64,000 nt of DNA from SIG673 sp045638685 (GTDB lineage: Bacteria; Bacillota; Clostridia; Oscillospirales; CAG-272). Positions 1-7,836 of this stretch are shown one piece after another. The notes beneath the pieces were generated by a model. The model had not been told where the DNA came from, ran no database searches, and saw nothing but the letters and a program-made list of their open reading frames with translations. The stretch lies in contig JAZUBT010000007.1 in NCBI GenBank assembly GCA_045638685.1, positions 140,935-204,934 of the forward strand. The letters run 5' to 3'. The position numbers and the translations under genes are program-made. Numbering within the stretch: position 1 is the stretch's first letter; each line of letters starts with the position of its first letter.

Positions 1-2055
1 AAGAATGTATGCAACCTCATTCATTTCAAGCATAAAGGTTGACTGTCCCGAAGCAAGGTCGTCCGAGGCTCCTACTCTGGTGAAAAGCTTATCAACGATA
101 CCTATTCTCGCCTCGGCGGCGGGAACAAACGCTCCCATCTGGGCCATTAGCGTTATTATCGCTACCTGCCTCATATACGTCGATTTACCCGCCATGTTGG
201 GACCTGTTATAAGCATAAGTCTGTTATGCACGGTATCAAGCTCGGTATCGTTGGGAACGAAATAGCTGTCTCGTACAAACTGCTCAACAACGGGATGACG
301 TCCGTCCTTTATAATAATTTTATCGTCGCAGGTAACCTCGGGACGGACAAAATTATTTCTGCTCGCTACCTCTCCGAGACTTAGATAAACGTCAAGCAGA
401 GAGAGAAGCGTGGCATTATTCTGCAAAGGAGCCGCAAAGGACGCCACCTTGTCTCTGAGATTACAGAAAATCTCGTATTCAAGAGCGGAAATCTTTTCCG
501 ATGCTCCGAGAATTGCCGATTCAAGCTCCTTAAGCTTCGGCGTAATATATCTTTCAGCGCCCGAAAGCGTCTGTTTTCTTATATAATAATCGGGAAGCTC
601 ACCCTTGTTGGCGTTCGTTACCTCAATATAATATCCAAAGACACGGTTATAGCCGTATTTAAGCTTTGATATTCCGGTAACACGTCTTTCTTCCTCTATA
701 AGCTCGTCAAGGTATTCACGGCTATTGATAAGAAGTCCGCGCAGTCTGTCAAGCTCCTCGCTGACGCCCGCGGCTATCATCTCACCCTCTCTCACCGTAA
801 GTGGCGGCTGGTCAACAATCGTCGCGGAAATTTCGTCTATAAGCTCGGTAAGAGGATTAAGGCTGTCTCTTATATTTTTAAGCTCGTCGCACTGCACCTC
901 TGCCATAAGCTCTATTATCGGCGCTACGACGGAAACGGTATCCGCTATCGCCTTTAAATCTCTGGCGTTTGCGCTTCCATATACTATCTTGGTCATAAGC
1001 CGTTCTATATCAAGAACGGAACGCATGGTCTGCATAAGCTCCTCGCGGAGCATATATCCGTCCTTAAACTCACCAACCGCATCCTGACGTCCGTTTATAT
1101 GAACAGTGTTTACAAGCGGAAGCTCAATCCATTTACGGAGAAGCCTTGCTCCCATTGACGTAACCGTGTGGTCGAGCACCCAGAGAAGCGAACCGCGCTT
1201 TTCCTTTGTTCTCATTGTTTCGGTAAGCTCAAGGTTTCTTCTGGTATTCGGATCTATTTCAAGGAACTGACCGTCGGTAAAGAGACTTAGGTTTTTGATA
1301 TACGAAATCTCGGTTTTCTGAGTATCGGCTATATAACGAAGCAGCGCGCCGACAGAAAGCACCGCCGTCGGGTTTTCAAAAATCTTCTCGTTTACCGTTT
1401 TACCGAACTGTCTTTTAACGGTGAGCGTTGCATCTCCAAGGCTAAACTCTGAGTATATTTCTCCATTTATAACGCTTTTCAGTCTCTCTCTGAAATAGGT
1501 GCGCAGCACGGGGTAGTCGTCAAGAGAAACGTTTATAAGCAGCTCTCGCGGACGGTATGCCTCGGCCACCGTTATAATTCTTTCCGAAAGGTTACCACCC
1601 TTTAAGACCGTGCTGTACATCTCACCCGTAGATGCGTCGGCAAAGGAAATACACCCCTCTCCGTTCTGAATATAAACGGAGGACAGGTAGTTATTCTGTC
1701 TGTCGTCAAGCATCGTGTTATCGGTAACCGTTCCGGGGGTTACTATACGGACTATCTCTCTTTTGACAAGCCCCTTAGCTTCCTTAGGATCCCCGATCTG
1801 CTCGCAGATTACCACCTTGTATCCCTTAGATACAAGTCTCGATATGTAGGTATCCGCCGCGTGATACGGAACTCCGCACATAGGCGCGCGCTCTGCTTCT
1901 CCGCAGTCGCGTCCCGTTAAGGTAAGCTCAAGTATTTTTGAAGCACGAATCGCGTCGTCGAAGAACATTTCGTAAAAGTCTCCGAGCCTATAAAACAAAA
2001 ACGCGTCGGGATACTGCTTCTTTACTTCAAGATACTGAAGCATCATTGGTGTCAT
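1..2055 (-). CDS. mutS: DNA mismatch repair protein MutS (3' end outside window)
   Basis: MutS recognises mismatches and small loops and starts repair with MutL. About 685 N-terminal codons are present; the gene runs off the left edge. The start ATG at 2055 follows GAAAGGAAC and the protein opens MTPMMLQYLEVKKQYPDAF. The mismatch-contact Phe-x-Glu motif (DFYEMFFDD) is about 25 residues in. The ABC-ATPase Walker A (TGPNMAGKS) lies at roughly 181-210, followed by the conserved RQVA and FTRVGASDDLASGQSTF stretches. It lies 128 bases downstream of miaB on the same strand, a common clostridial order, so the two may be co-transcribed. It is an edge truncation, not a pseudogene. Confidence 0.97.
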   Translation of the reverse strand, partial: MTPMMLQYLEVKKQYPDAFLFYRLGDFYEMFFDDAIRASKILELTLTGRDCGEAERAPMCGVPYHAADTYISRLVSKGYKVVICEQIGDPKEAKGLVKREIVRIVTPGTVTDNTMLDDRQNNYLSSVYIQNGEGCISFADASTGEMYSTVLKGGNLSERIITVAEAYRPRELLINVSLDDYPVLRTYFRERLKSVINGEIYSEFSLGDATLTVKRQFGKTVNEKIFENPTAVLSVGALLRYIADTQKTEISYIKNLSLFTDGQFLEIDPNTRRNLELTETMRTKEKRGSLLWVLDHTVTSMGARLLRKWIELPLVNTVHINGRQDAVGEFKDGYMLREELMQTMRSVLDIERLMTKIVYGSANARDLKAIADTVSVVAPIIELMAEVQCDELKNIRDSLNPLTELIDEISATIVDQPPLTVREGEMIAAGVSEELDRLRGLLINSREYLDELIEEERRVTGISKLKYGYNRVFGYYIEVTNANKGELPDYYIRKQTLSGAERYITPKLKELESAILGASEKISALEYEIFCNLRDKVASFAAPLQNNATLLSLLDVYLSLGEVASRNNFVRPEVTCDDKIIIKDGRHPVVEQFVRDSYFVPNDTELDTVHNRLMLITGPNMAGKSTYMRQVAIITLMAQMGAFVPAAEARIGIVDKLFTRVGASDDLASGQSTFMLEMNEVAYIL

Positions 2056-2183
2056 AGATTTAAACCGTTCCTTTCGGTAAGTTAGATTTTCTGTTAATAA
2101 GTTAAGAAAGACTGTTTTTATGCGTCATTACGTTAAAAGACCGCATAGCCTTCTCATACACATTTTAATCCGTCGCGACTTTT

Positions 2184-3605
2184 TTACACAAGACGTCCGT
2201 AAAGTGCGTGCGGCTCAGCGTCCTCTATAACAAGACTGACATAGCTGCCGGTAAGCGCTTCGTCGCCCTCGAAGTGAACGAGCCTGTTGCTCGCTGTTCT
2301 GGCAGTAAGCTTACTCTCGTCCGTTTTACTCTTTCCCTCAACAAGCGCTCTTACCGTCTTTCCCTTAAACTCAAGGTTTTTCTGCTTTGATATCTCTGTT
2401 TGAAGAGCTATCATACGCTGAAAGCGCGCACCCTTAACGTCATCGGGAATCTGATTTTCCATAGCGGCGGCAGGAGTTCCGCTTCTTTTTGAATATATAA
2501 AGGAATAGATATTATCGTATCGTATCTCTTTTAGCATCCGAAGAGTCTCGTTAAACTCCTCCTCGGTTTCTCCGGGGAAGCCGACTATTATGTCTGTTGT
2601 TATTGCAATATCCGGAATTTTCTCTCTCATATAACGCACGAGAGCCTTATATCTCTCGGTACCGTAATGTCTGTTCATAGCCGTAAGCACTCTGTCGCTT
2701 CCAGACTGAAGCGGAAGATGGAACCGCCCGGATATACCTATTTTACCTTTTTCGGGCGGATTTTCCGCCATTACGTCAATAAGCTCCTCACTTGCGTCCT
2801 TAGGGTGGCTGGTCATAAAATGAATTATAGCCTCGCCACGGAGCGCGCAGATATCCTTTAAAAGCTCTTTAAATCCGTAGTTTTCTCTTGAAATCGGACG
2901 GTAGGAATTAACGTTCTGACCGAGAAGGGTTATTTCCTTTACGCCAAGGGAAAGCAGCTCTTTTATTTCGTGGAGAACCGCCTCCGGCTCGCGGCTTCTC
3001 TCCCTGCCTCTTACGTAAGGCACTATACAGTACGTACAGAAATTGTTACAGCCGTACATAACTGACACGTAAGCCTGCCCCGCGGTAATATCACGGCTTA
3101 CCGGCAGTCCCTCCGCGATAATAAGTGCATCGTTATCAATAAGAAACTGTCTCTTTTTCTCAGTAAGCGTTTTATAAAGCACCTCGGGAAAACGGTGAAT
3201 AAGGGTTGTCCCAAGAATAAAATCAATATAAGGATATTTATTTTTTATATCGCTTTTTCTGTGCTCCTGCGATACCATACAGCCGCAAATACCTATTATC
3301 AGCTCGGGATTTTTTTCCTTGCAGTGTTTATATCCGCCCGCTATTGAAAGTGCTTTAAGCTCCGCGTGCTCACGCACCGCGCAGGTGTTTATAAGTATAA
3401 GCGACGCTTCGTCCGGAACAGAGGTTTTAACGTACCCCATTTTTTCCGCCATTCCGAGCAGCTTTTCGCTGTCCGCCTCGTTTTGCTGACAGCCAAAGGT
3501 TTGCACGAACACTTTTTTGCCGCTTGTGTTCATTCTCAGAATTTCGTCCATATAAGAGAACTGTCTTTCGGTCTCCTCTTTTGTAGCGATTATCTCTGCT
3601 TTCAT
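2184..3605 (-). CDS. miaB: tRNA-2-methylthio-N6-dimethylallyladenosine synthase MiaB
   Basis: This radical-SAM methylthiotransferase adds the 2-methylthio group to i6A37 of tRNAs reading UNN codons. At 473 residues it has normal family length. The N-terminal UPF0004 cluster ligands are visible as Cys39 (FGCQQNEADSE), Cys75 (NTCAVRE) and Cys109. The radical-SAM motif CNNFCTYC supplies Cys186, Cys190 and Cys193, and a TRAM RNA-binding domain occupies roughly the last 70 residues. The FGCQQNE and YGCNNFCTYCIVPYVRG signatures favour MiaB over MtaB or RimO. The first 25 residues are extra to the core. mutS follows on the same strand. Confidence 0.96.
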   Translation of the reverse strand: MKAEIIATKEETERQFSYMDEILRMNTSGKKVFVQTFGCQQNEADSEKLLGMAEKMGYVKTSVPDEASLILINTCAVREHAELKALSIAGGYKHCKEKNPELIIGICGCMVSQEHRKSDIKNKYPYIDFILGTTLIHRFPEVLYKTLTEKKRQFLIDNDALIIAEGLPVSRDITAGQAYVSVMYGCNNFCTYCIVPYVRGRERSREPEAVLHEIKELLSLGVKEITLLGQNVNSYRPISRENYGFKELLKDICALRGEAIIHFMTSHPKDASEELIDVMAENPPEKGKIGISGRFHLPLQSGSDRVLTAMNRHYGTERYKALVRYMREKIPDIAITTDIIVGFPGETEEEFNETLRMLKEIRYDNIYSFIYSKRSGTPAAAMENQIPDDVKGARFQRMIALQTEISKQKNLEFKGKTVRALVEGKSKTDESKLTARTASNRLVHFEGDEALTGSYVSLVIEDAEPHALYGRLV

Positions 3606-3647
3606 CGTTTTCTTGCCTTTTTAAATAAATAATATTATACATAATTT

Positions 3648-3676
3648 ATTTTATCATATTATATAATATTTTTCAA
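3648..3676 (-). promoter_or_regulatory. Promoter for miaB
   Basis: On the minus strand TTGAAA (3671-3676) and TAAAAT (3648-3653) are 17 bases apart, about 40 bases upstream of the miaB start. It overlaps the decayed 3' end of the neighbouring pseudogene. Called from sequence only. Confidence 0.55.
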
Positions 3677-4973
3677 TATATTAATGTGAATTTTTTTAGA
3701 AGTGTTATTATCTCCTCTATTCTTTGCTCGTTGCTGTTCGTCCGAAAGCTCTTGGTCATAAATCTCTGCCGCTTCTTGAACATCACCGCCTAAAACCTCG
3801 ACAACATCTAAAAATGCTTCTCTCGATATGTTTGTCATATCAATAGGATTAGTTATATTAAGGTAATAGGCTTCGGTTTTTCCGTCCTTAAATTCGGGGA
3901 AGTTTTCCATATACTCGGCATCATCGGAGAAGAAGAAACCGAGATATGTGTTTGAGTCTCCTGTCGCTTCACCCTTTTTGGATTTATCAAAAACAGTAAA
4001 ATCGTTTTTAGTGGTATTGGTACACCTTGAGCAGATTTCCGTTAGGATCTACCGCCTTACTATCCTTGAAATACTCTCTCTGTCCTTTTGAAAGGCTGTT
4101 GCCTTCGCTATCTGCAGAGAGAGAATATTTTATAGAATTTTCCTTATCCCTCTTGACATTTGTTTCCTTTTGTGATATACTATCTTTCGCAAGGTTGATA
4201 ATGCGAGACACCTCGGAAGGTTGGATTCCTATGGTGGCAAGCATTTGTTCAGCCTTGTTTTTGTTTATTGCAACAAGCTTTCCCTCTTCGGCACTTCTTG
4301 TTATTCTATCAACAAAACCATCCAACGGATACACGCTTTTTACTTGATTTACTGTATCGCTTTCCATTGGTTGATTATTCCACACGCCCGCTATAACATA
4401 AGATGCGTTACCTCTTGTATCGTCCATTTCATAGGAAGTAATAATAGAAACTTTTTCACCGTTATCAATAAGCAACGAAGCTTCGGACAGATGTTGCGGC
4501 ATCTTCTCAAAAAATTCATACGGAACAGCGTGAGAAGAATAATTTTTGTTTTTTGCCGATTGTCTTCGTGATTTTCTATAATCACTTTGATTCATAGCAA
4601 ACGGAGCATTTGAGAATCCCGCTGCCTGTAATTGCCCGGAAGGATTGCCGATATATAAGGAATTACTTCCGTTCATCTGTCCTTTTTCTATCGAATTTAA
4701 CTGACTGTTGTATGACATTTTGGAAGTCTTGCTAATAGAATACTTGGTTTCGGTAGGTAACCTTGCACCGTTCCTATACGCATCTTCAAAGAGCTTCTTA
4801 ACCTTTTCAAGCTGTCTTGCTTCTTTACTTCCCTTTGTTGCTACCTTGCAGAAATATTTAATCTTATCAAAGAGCCAATTAAATACGTTTCTGTCCTTTG
4901 CCGAAAGACCGAAAACGAAATCCTCGTCAGTAAAGAGATAATCTCCCTTTGCTTCTTCATTTTCGGGTAAATT
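3659..4973 (-). pseudogene. Remnant of a polyvalent mobile-element protein (ADP-ribosyltransferase-like end), frameshifted
   Basis: Two minus-strand frames join into one protein. The first is open from 4973 (just after an in-frame TAG at 4974-4976) to a stop at 4008, ending in LLKVYQYH. Shifting frame near 4010 continues directly as TTKNDFTVFDKSKKGEA and runs to 3659. Joined, the text has the pattern 'VDxNGxLLxVY(HG)T..FTVFDKS ... FFFSDD ... YYLNITNPIDM', typical of the ADP-ribosyltransferase-like domain that ends giant polyvalent proteins of phages and conjugative elements. A single indel explains the break, and the upstream body of the giant protein is missing, so this is a non-functional scar of an older element. 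The exact ART subfamily is inferred from memory of the family pattern. Confidence 0.72.
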
Positions 4974-5073
4974 CTAAACAAGTCCAAATACCGTTAAAAA
5001 GGGAGGATAAGTCTTTAAAAGGCTTCTCCCTCCCCTACCGCACAATATCGTTTGCATATCATATAATAATTCG

Positions 5074-5127
5074 GCATACGGTATAATAGCGTTCACAAAA
5101 AGTATTAGTGTTTATCATACCGTATGC
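5074..5127. repeat. Inverted repeat with 11-bp perfect arms
   Basis: Arms GCATACGGTAT (5074-5084) and ATACCGTATGC (5117-5127) flank a 32-base loop. It lies between the mobile-element remnant and cpsD, just left of a second similar repeat. Confidence 0.7.
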
Positions 5128-5140
5128 TTTTAATTATAAA

Positions 5141-5202
5141 AACGCTTATGCCCCTCTGTTTACGGCCTCTTATATAAGAAAGCCACAGACTGCATAAGCG
5201 TT
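5141..5202. repeat. Second inverted repeat with 11-bp perfect arms
   Basis: Arms AACGCTTATGC (5141-5151) and GCATAAGCGTT (5192-5202) are perfect. The loop contains the 12-bp palindrome TCTTATATAAGA. It sits just downstream of the cpsD stop. There is no clean T-tract, so it is not a standard terminator. Confidence 0.7.
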
Positions 5203-5219
5203 CTTCATTTTATTTATTA

Positions 5220-6005
5220 TTATTCCGCCTTCGTTTCCTCGGATGACTTGTTTTCCTTAGGAGCTTTTTTAACTTTTTCGATTATGCGCTTAAAAAATCC
5301 TGGGCGGCGACCGGAACCGGAATGTTTGTAGTAATAATAGTGAGTGTATTTACCTTTAGAGCCGATGTGTCCGGTTGCATCGGTATAGTTAAGTATTGCT
5401 CCCAATATCTGGCAGTTTGCTTTTTCAAACTGCTTTTTTACGTTGTATGCGATACGGTATTTTATCTTTCCGGCAGAAATGACTATTATCGCACCATCGC
5501 ACTGCTTAGCAACAACAGCAGCGTCTATAACCGCTCCGAGCGGAGCAGTATCTACGATAATATAATCGTATTCCTCGCGGCACTTTTCAAGAAGAATCTT
5601 AAATTTATCGGTATAGAAAAGCTCTACGGGGTTCGGAGGATATTTTCCCGCAAGAATCATGTGTAAATTCTCATACTGCGTTTCAAATACGATATCCTCA
5701 ATGCTTGCCTGATTAGTAAGATACTGGCTAAGTCCAAGAGGAGAGCTTGCTTCAATCTTGTATCTTACCGCCATAACCGATTTTCTCATATCGGTATCTA
5801 TAATCATTACCTTTTTTCCTATTTCCGAAAGAGATTTTGCAAGCTCTACCGAAATAAGGCTTTTTCCTTCATTTTGAAGGCAGCTTGTTACCGCTATGCA
5901 CTTTATATCGGGACCGCTGAACTGAAAGTTGGTTCTAAGTGTTTTAAACGCCTCGCTCGTTCTGTACGATCCGGTGGTTACGGAAGTTATTTCTATCTTA
6001 TTCAT
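5220..6005 (-). CDS. cpsD: Capsular/exopolysaccharide BY-type tyrosine kinase (CpsD/CapB family)
   Basis: This bacterial tyrosine kinase works with the CpsC membrane activator to control capsule or exopolysaccharide chain assembly. The P-loop variant NEGKS, the A' motif VMIIDTDMRKS and the B motif DYIIVDTAP are all present, and the C-terminal tail has a tyrosine cluster (YTHYYYYKH), the usual autophosphorylation site. I place the start at 6005 (MNKIEITSV) because GAGGATATT precedes it; a longer reading to 6083 adds 26 residues that do not resemble the family. cpsC and cpsB lie upstream on the same strand. No polysaccharide-synthesis genes follow, so the operon here is only the regulatory trio. 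Confidence 0.9.
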   Translation of the reverse strand: MNKIEITSVTTGSYRTSEAFKTLRTNFQFSGPDIKCIAVTSCLQNEGKSLISVELAKSLSEIGKKVMIIDTDMRKSVMAVRYKIEASSPLGLSQYLTNQASIEDIVFETQYENLHMILAGKYPPNPVELFYTDKFKILLEKCREEYDYIIVDTAPLGAVIDAAVVAKQCDGAIIVISAGKIKYRIAYNVKKQFEKANCQILGAILNYTDATGHIGSKGKYTHYYYYKHSGSGRRPGFFKRIIEKVKKAPKENKSSEETKAE

Positions 6006-6044
6006 AATATCCTCACAATCCGCCGCGATAAGCGGCAACTTAAA

Positions 6045-6165
6045 ATTCAAACGAGTTTGCCGTGTTTTGCCACCGCAAAACAAAAGGGTCTTAGCCTTTT
6101 AGGTAAACTCATACGTGAAATCCCCGTGTTTTGCGCATACAAAACACAAAAAGCTTTGTCTGCTG
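6045..6165. repeat. Hairpin-rich intergenic repeat between cpsC and cpsD
   Basis: The gap contains nested inverted repeats: GAGTTT...AAACTC, GTTTTGC/GCAAAAC and GTGTTTTG/CAAAACAC, plus GCCGC/GCGGC near 6030. A related block (a TTAGCnTTTTAG-like core followed by TAAAC) occurs near 22,190-22,230, and looser kin near 18,300-18,410. It could be a dispersed palindromic element or act as an RNA-processing site within the operon. Confidence 0.45.
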
Positions 6166-6182
6166 TTATCTTTATTATCCGA

Positions 6183-6923
6183 TTAATATCTGCCGTAATA
6201 TCTGTATTCGTCAGCAAGCTTTCTCGCCTTTAACACGTTGGGTATTACACCGAGAACGCTTATTCCAAGACGGGATTCTATATCCTTTCTTGTGGAAATC
6301 TTATCCTCAAGAACGTAAATTATCGCGATTACAAGAGCCGCAAGGCAAGCTCCGAGGAAGGCAAAAACAACTGTATTTCTTAAAACGTTAGAGCCGATAA
6401 GCGTACCCTTCGCCGCAGGCGACAGCTTGCTTGCGGGAACATTGGTGATTTGGGGAAGCTCGTCATAAGCCGCATCGCGAACTGCGTTTGCAATAATTTG
6501 TGCGTTTTCGGGAGAGTCCCCGGTAACGGTTATCCAAAGAATACGGGTGTTTTCAGGAGAAACTACCGAGATTTTTCTTGATAAGCTTGAAGCATTCGCA
6601 GCAATTCCCTTCTCCTTTATAGCTGCGGAAACCTTGTCAAGAACTATCGGATCTTTAATAAGAAGCTCGTAGTCCTTAGCGATGTTGGTTGCTATCTGAA
6701 CCGAGGTTACAGCAGCAGGATCCTGCTTGTTTCCGATTATATACAAGCCGACTTTTGTCTGATAGGCCGGGGTGTATGTTTTGTTAAAATAAATGAAAGC
6801 TCCTACTCCCGCAATTATTGCAGCAAGAATTACTATCCATATTTTCTTCATAACAGAAAGAAGCATTCCGGGAATATTTATTTCCAACGCTTTTTCTTCG
6901 TTTCTTACCTCTGCGATATTCAT
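6183..6923 (-). CDS. cpsC: Capsule biosynthesis membrane adaptor (CpsC/CapA, Wzz domain)
   Basis: This polysaccharide co-polymerase-type protein activates the CpsD kinase and influences chain length. It has 246 residues. One TM helix lies near residues 28-48 (IWIVILAAIIAGVGAFIYF), an extracellular Wzz region follows, and a second TM lies near residues 180-208, just before a cytoplasmic tail ending DEYRYYGRY. The stretch between the helices has the family pattern (TKVGLYI, SRKISVVSPENTRILWITV). It starts one base after cpsB ends and leads into cpsD after about 180 bases. Confidence 0.9.
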   Translation of the reverse strand: MNIAEVRNEEKALEINIPGMLLSVMKKIWIVILAAIIAGVGAFIYFNKTYTPAYQTKVGLYIIGNKQDPAAVTSVQIATNIAKDYELLIKDPIVLDKVSAAIKEKGIAANASSLSRKISVVSPENTRILWITVTGDSPENAQIIANAVRDAAYDELPQITNVPASKLSPAAKGTLIGSNVLRNTVVFAFLGACLAALVIAIIYVLEDKISTRKDIESRLGISVLGVIPNVLKARKLADEYRYYGRY

Positions 6924-7637
6924 TTAATTATTCTCCTTTATAAATAAATTATTTGCATTTGACCAAAATAACGGCTCAGCCACAGCCTCTCCGTATTTTT
7001 TTAAAACCATTCTGTACGCTTCGGAAAAGCTATCATATGCCGCCGATACGTGAGCGTCCGATGAAACAATGCTTGCAAGACCTCGCTTTATAAGAGATTT
7101 CACAAAGCGCGATGTACTCCAGCCGTTAATCCCTATAACGCTTTCGGCATTTACCGTTATGATCGCTCCCATCTGCTTTAGCTGCAACAGCTTCTTTTTC
7201 GTTATGTTTTTATACCGTTCAACATGCGCCAAAACGGATTTATATCCGAGCGATGTCATTCCGAGAACCGTTTCTGCCATATCGTGAAACGTAACGTTTA
7301 CCGAAAACTCCAGCAAAACCTTATTATTTCCGGCGACAAACTTCCGTTTGTTTTCGATTAAAAAGCTCGGAACTCCGGAAAAAACGTATATCTCGTTCCA
7401 CTTGTAAAGCCTTAAATCCGGATATTTTTCTTTTGAATACTCAACGAGCTCGTTAAACGCTTTTTCCTCGCCTTTTGGATTATATTCAAACAGTTCAGGG
7501 TTATAGTGTGGCGTAACGCAAATGACTCTTACTCCGTTTGCATATGCATTGTCAAGCATTTTTAACATAACGGACTTGTTTTTCGCACCGTCGTCAACTC
7601 CATAGAGAATATGACTGTGAACATCCGCTAAAAACAT
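6924..7637 (-). CDS. cpsB: Tyrosine-protein phosphatase of the PHP family (CpsB/CapC)
   Basis: This metal-dependent protein-tyrosine phosphatase dephosphorylates CpsD and so sets capsule output. It has 237 residues. PHP-domain metal ligands are visible in DVHSHILYGVDDGA at the N-terminus, HVERY in the middle and SSDAH near residue 195. The start at 7637 has a good site (GAAAGGAGCCTCT). It is the first gene of the cpsB-cpsC-cpsD operon; its stop abuts the cpsC start. The upstream 200 bases are very AT-rich and shared with the divergent P-type ATPase gene. Confidence 0.9.
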   Translation of the reverse strand: MFLADVHSHILYGVDDGAKNKSVMLKMLDNAYANGVRVICVTPHYNPELFEYNPKGEEKAFNELVEYSKEKYPDLRLYKWNEIYVFSGVPSFLIENKRKFVAGNNKVLLEFSVNVTFHDMAETVLGMTSLGYKSVLAHVERYKNITKKKLLQLKQMGAIITVNAESVIGINGWSTSRFVKSLIKRGLASIVSSDAHVSAAYDSFSEAYRMVLKKYGEAVAEPLFWSNANNLFIKENN

Positions 7638-7836
7638 AGAGGCTCCTTTCTTCTCTTACGCATATATTTTAACTCTAAACACATATATCAAGTCAATTAT
7701 AACATTTATTTATGAAAAAAGCAATATGTTTTTTAAATAAATATAAAAATTTTATATTTTTTTACATATTTATGTTTTTTCTGAATATTTTTTTAATATA
7801 TCTACCTCAAAAAAACATAACGAAAGGAACTTCTAA

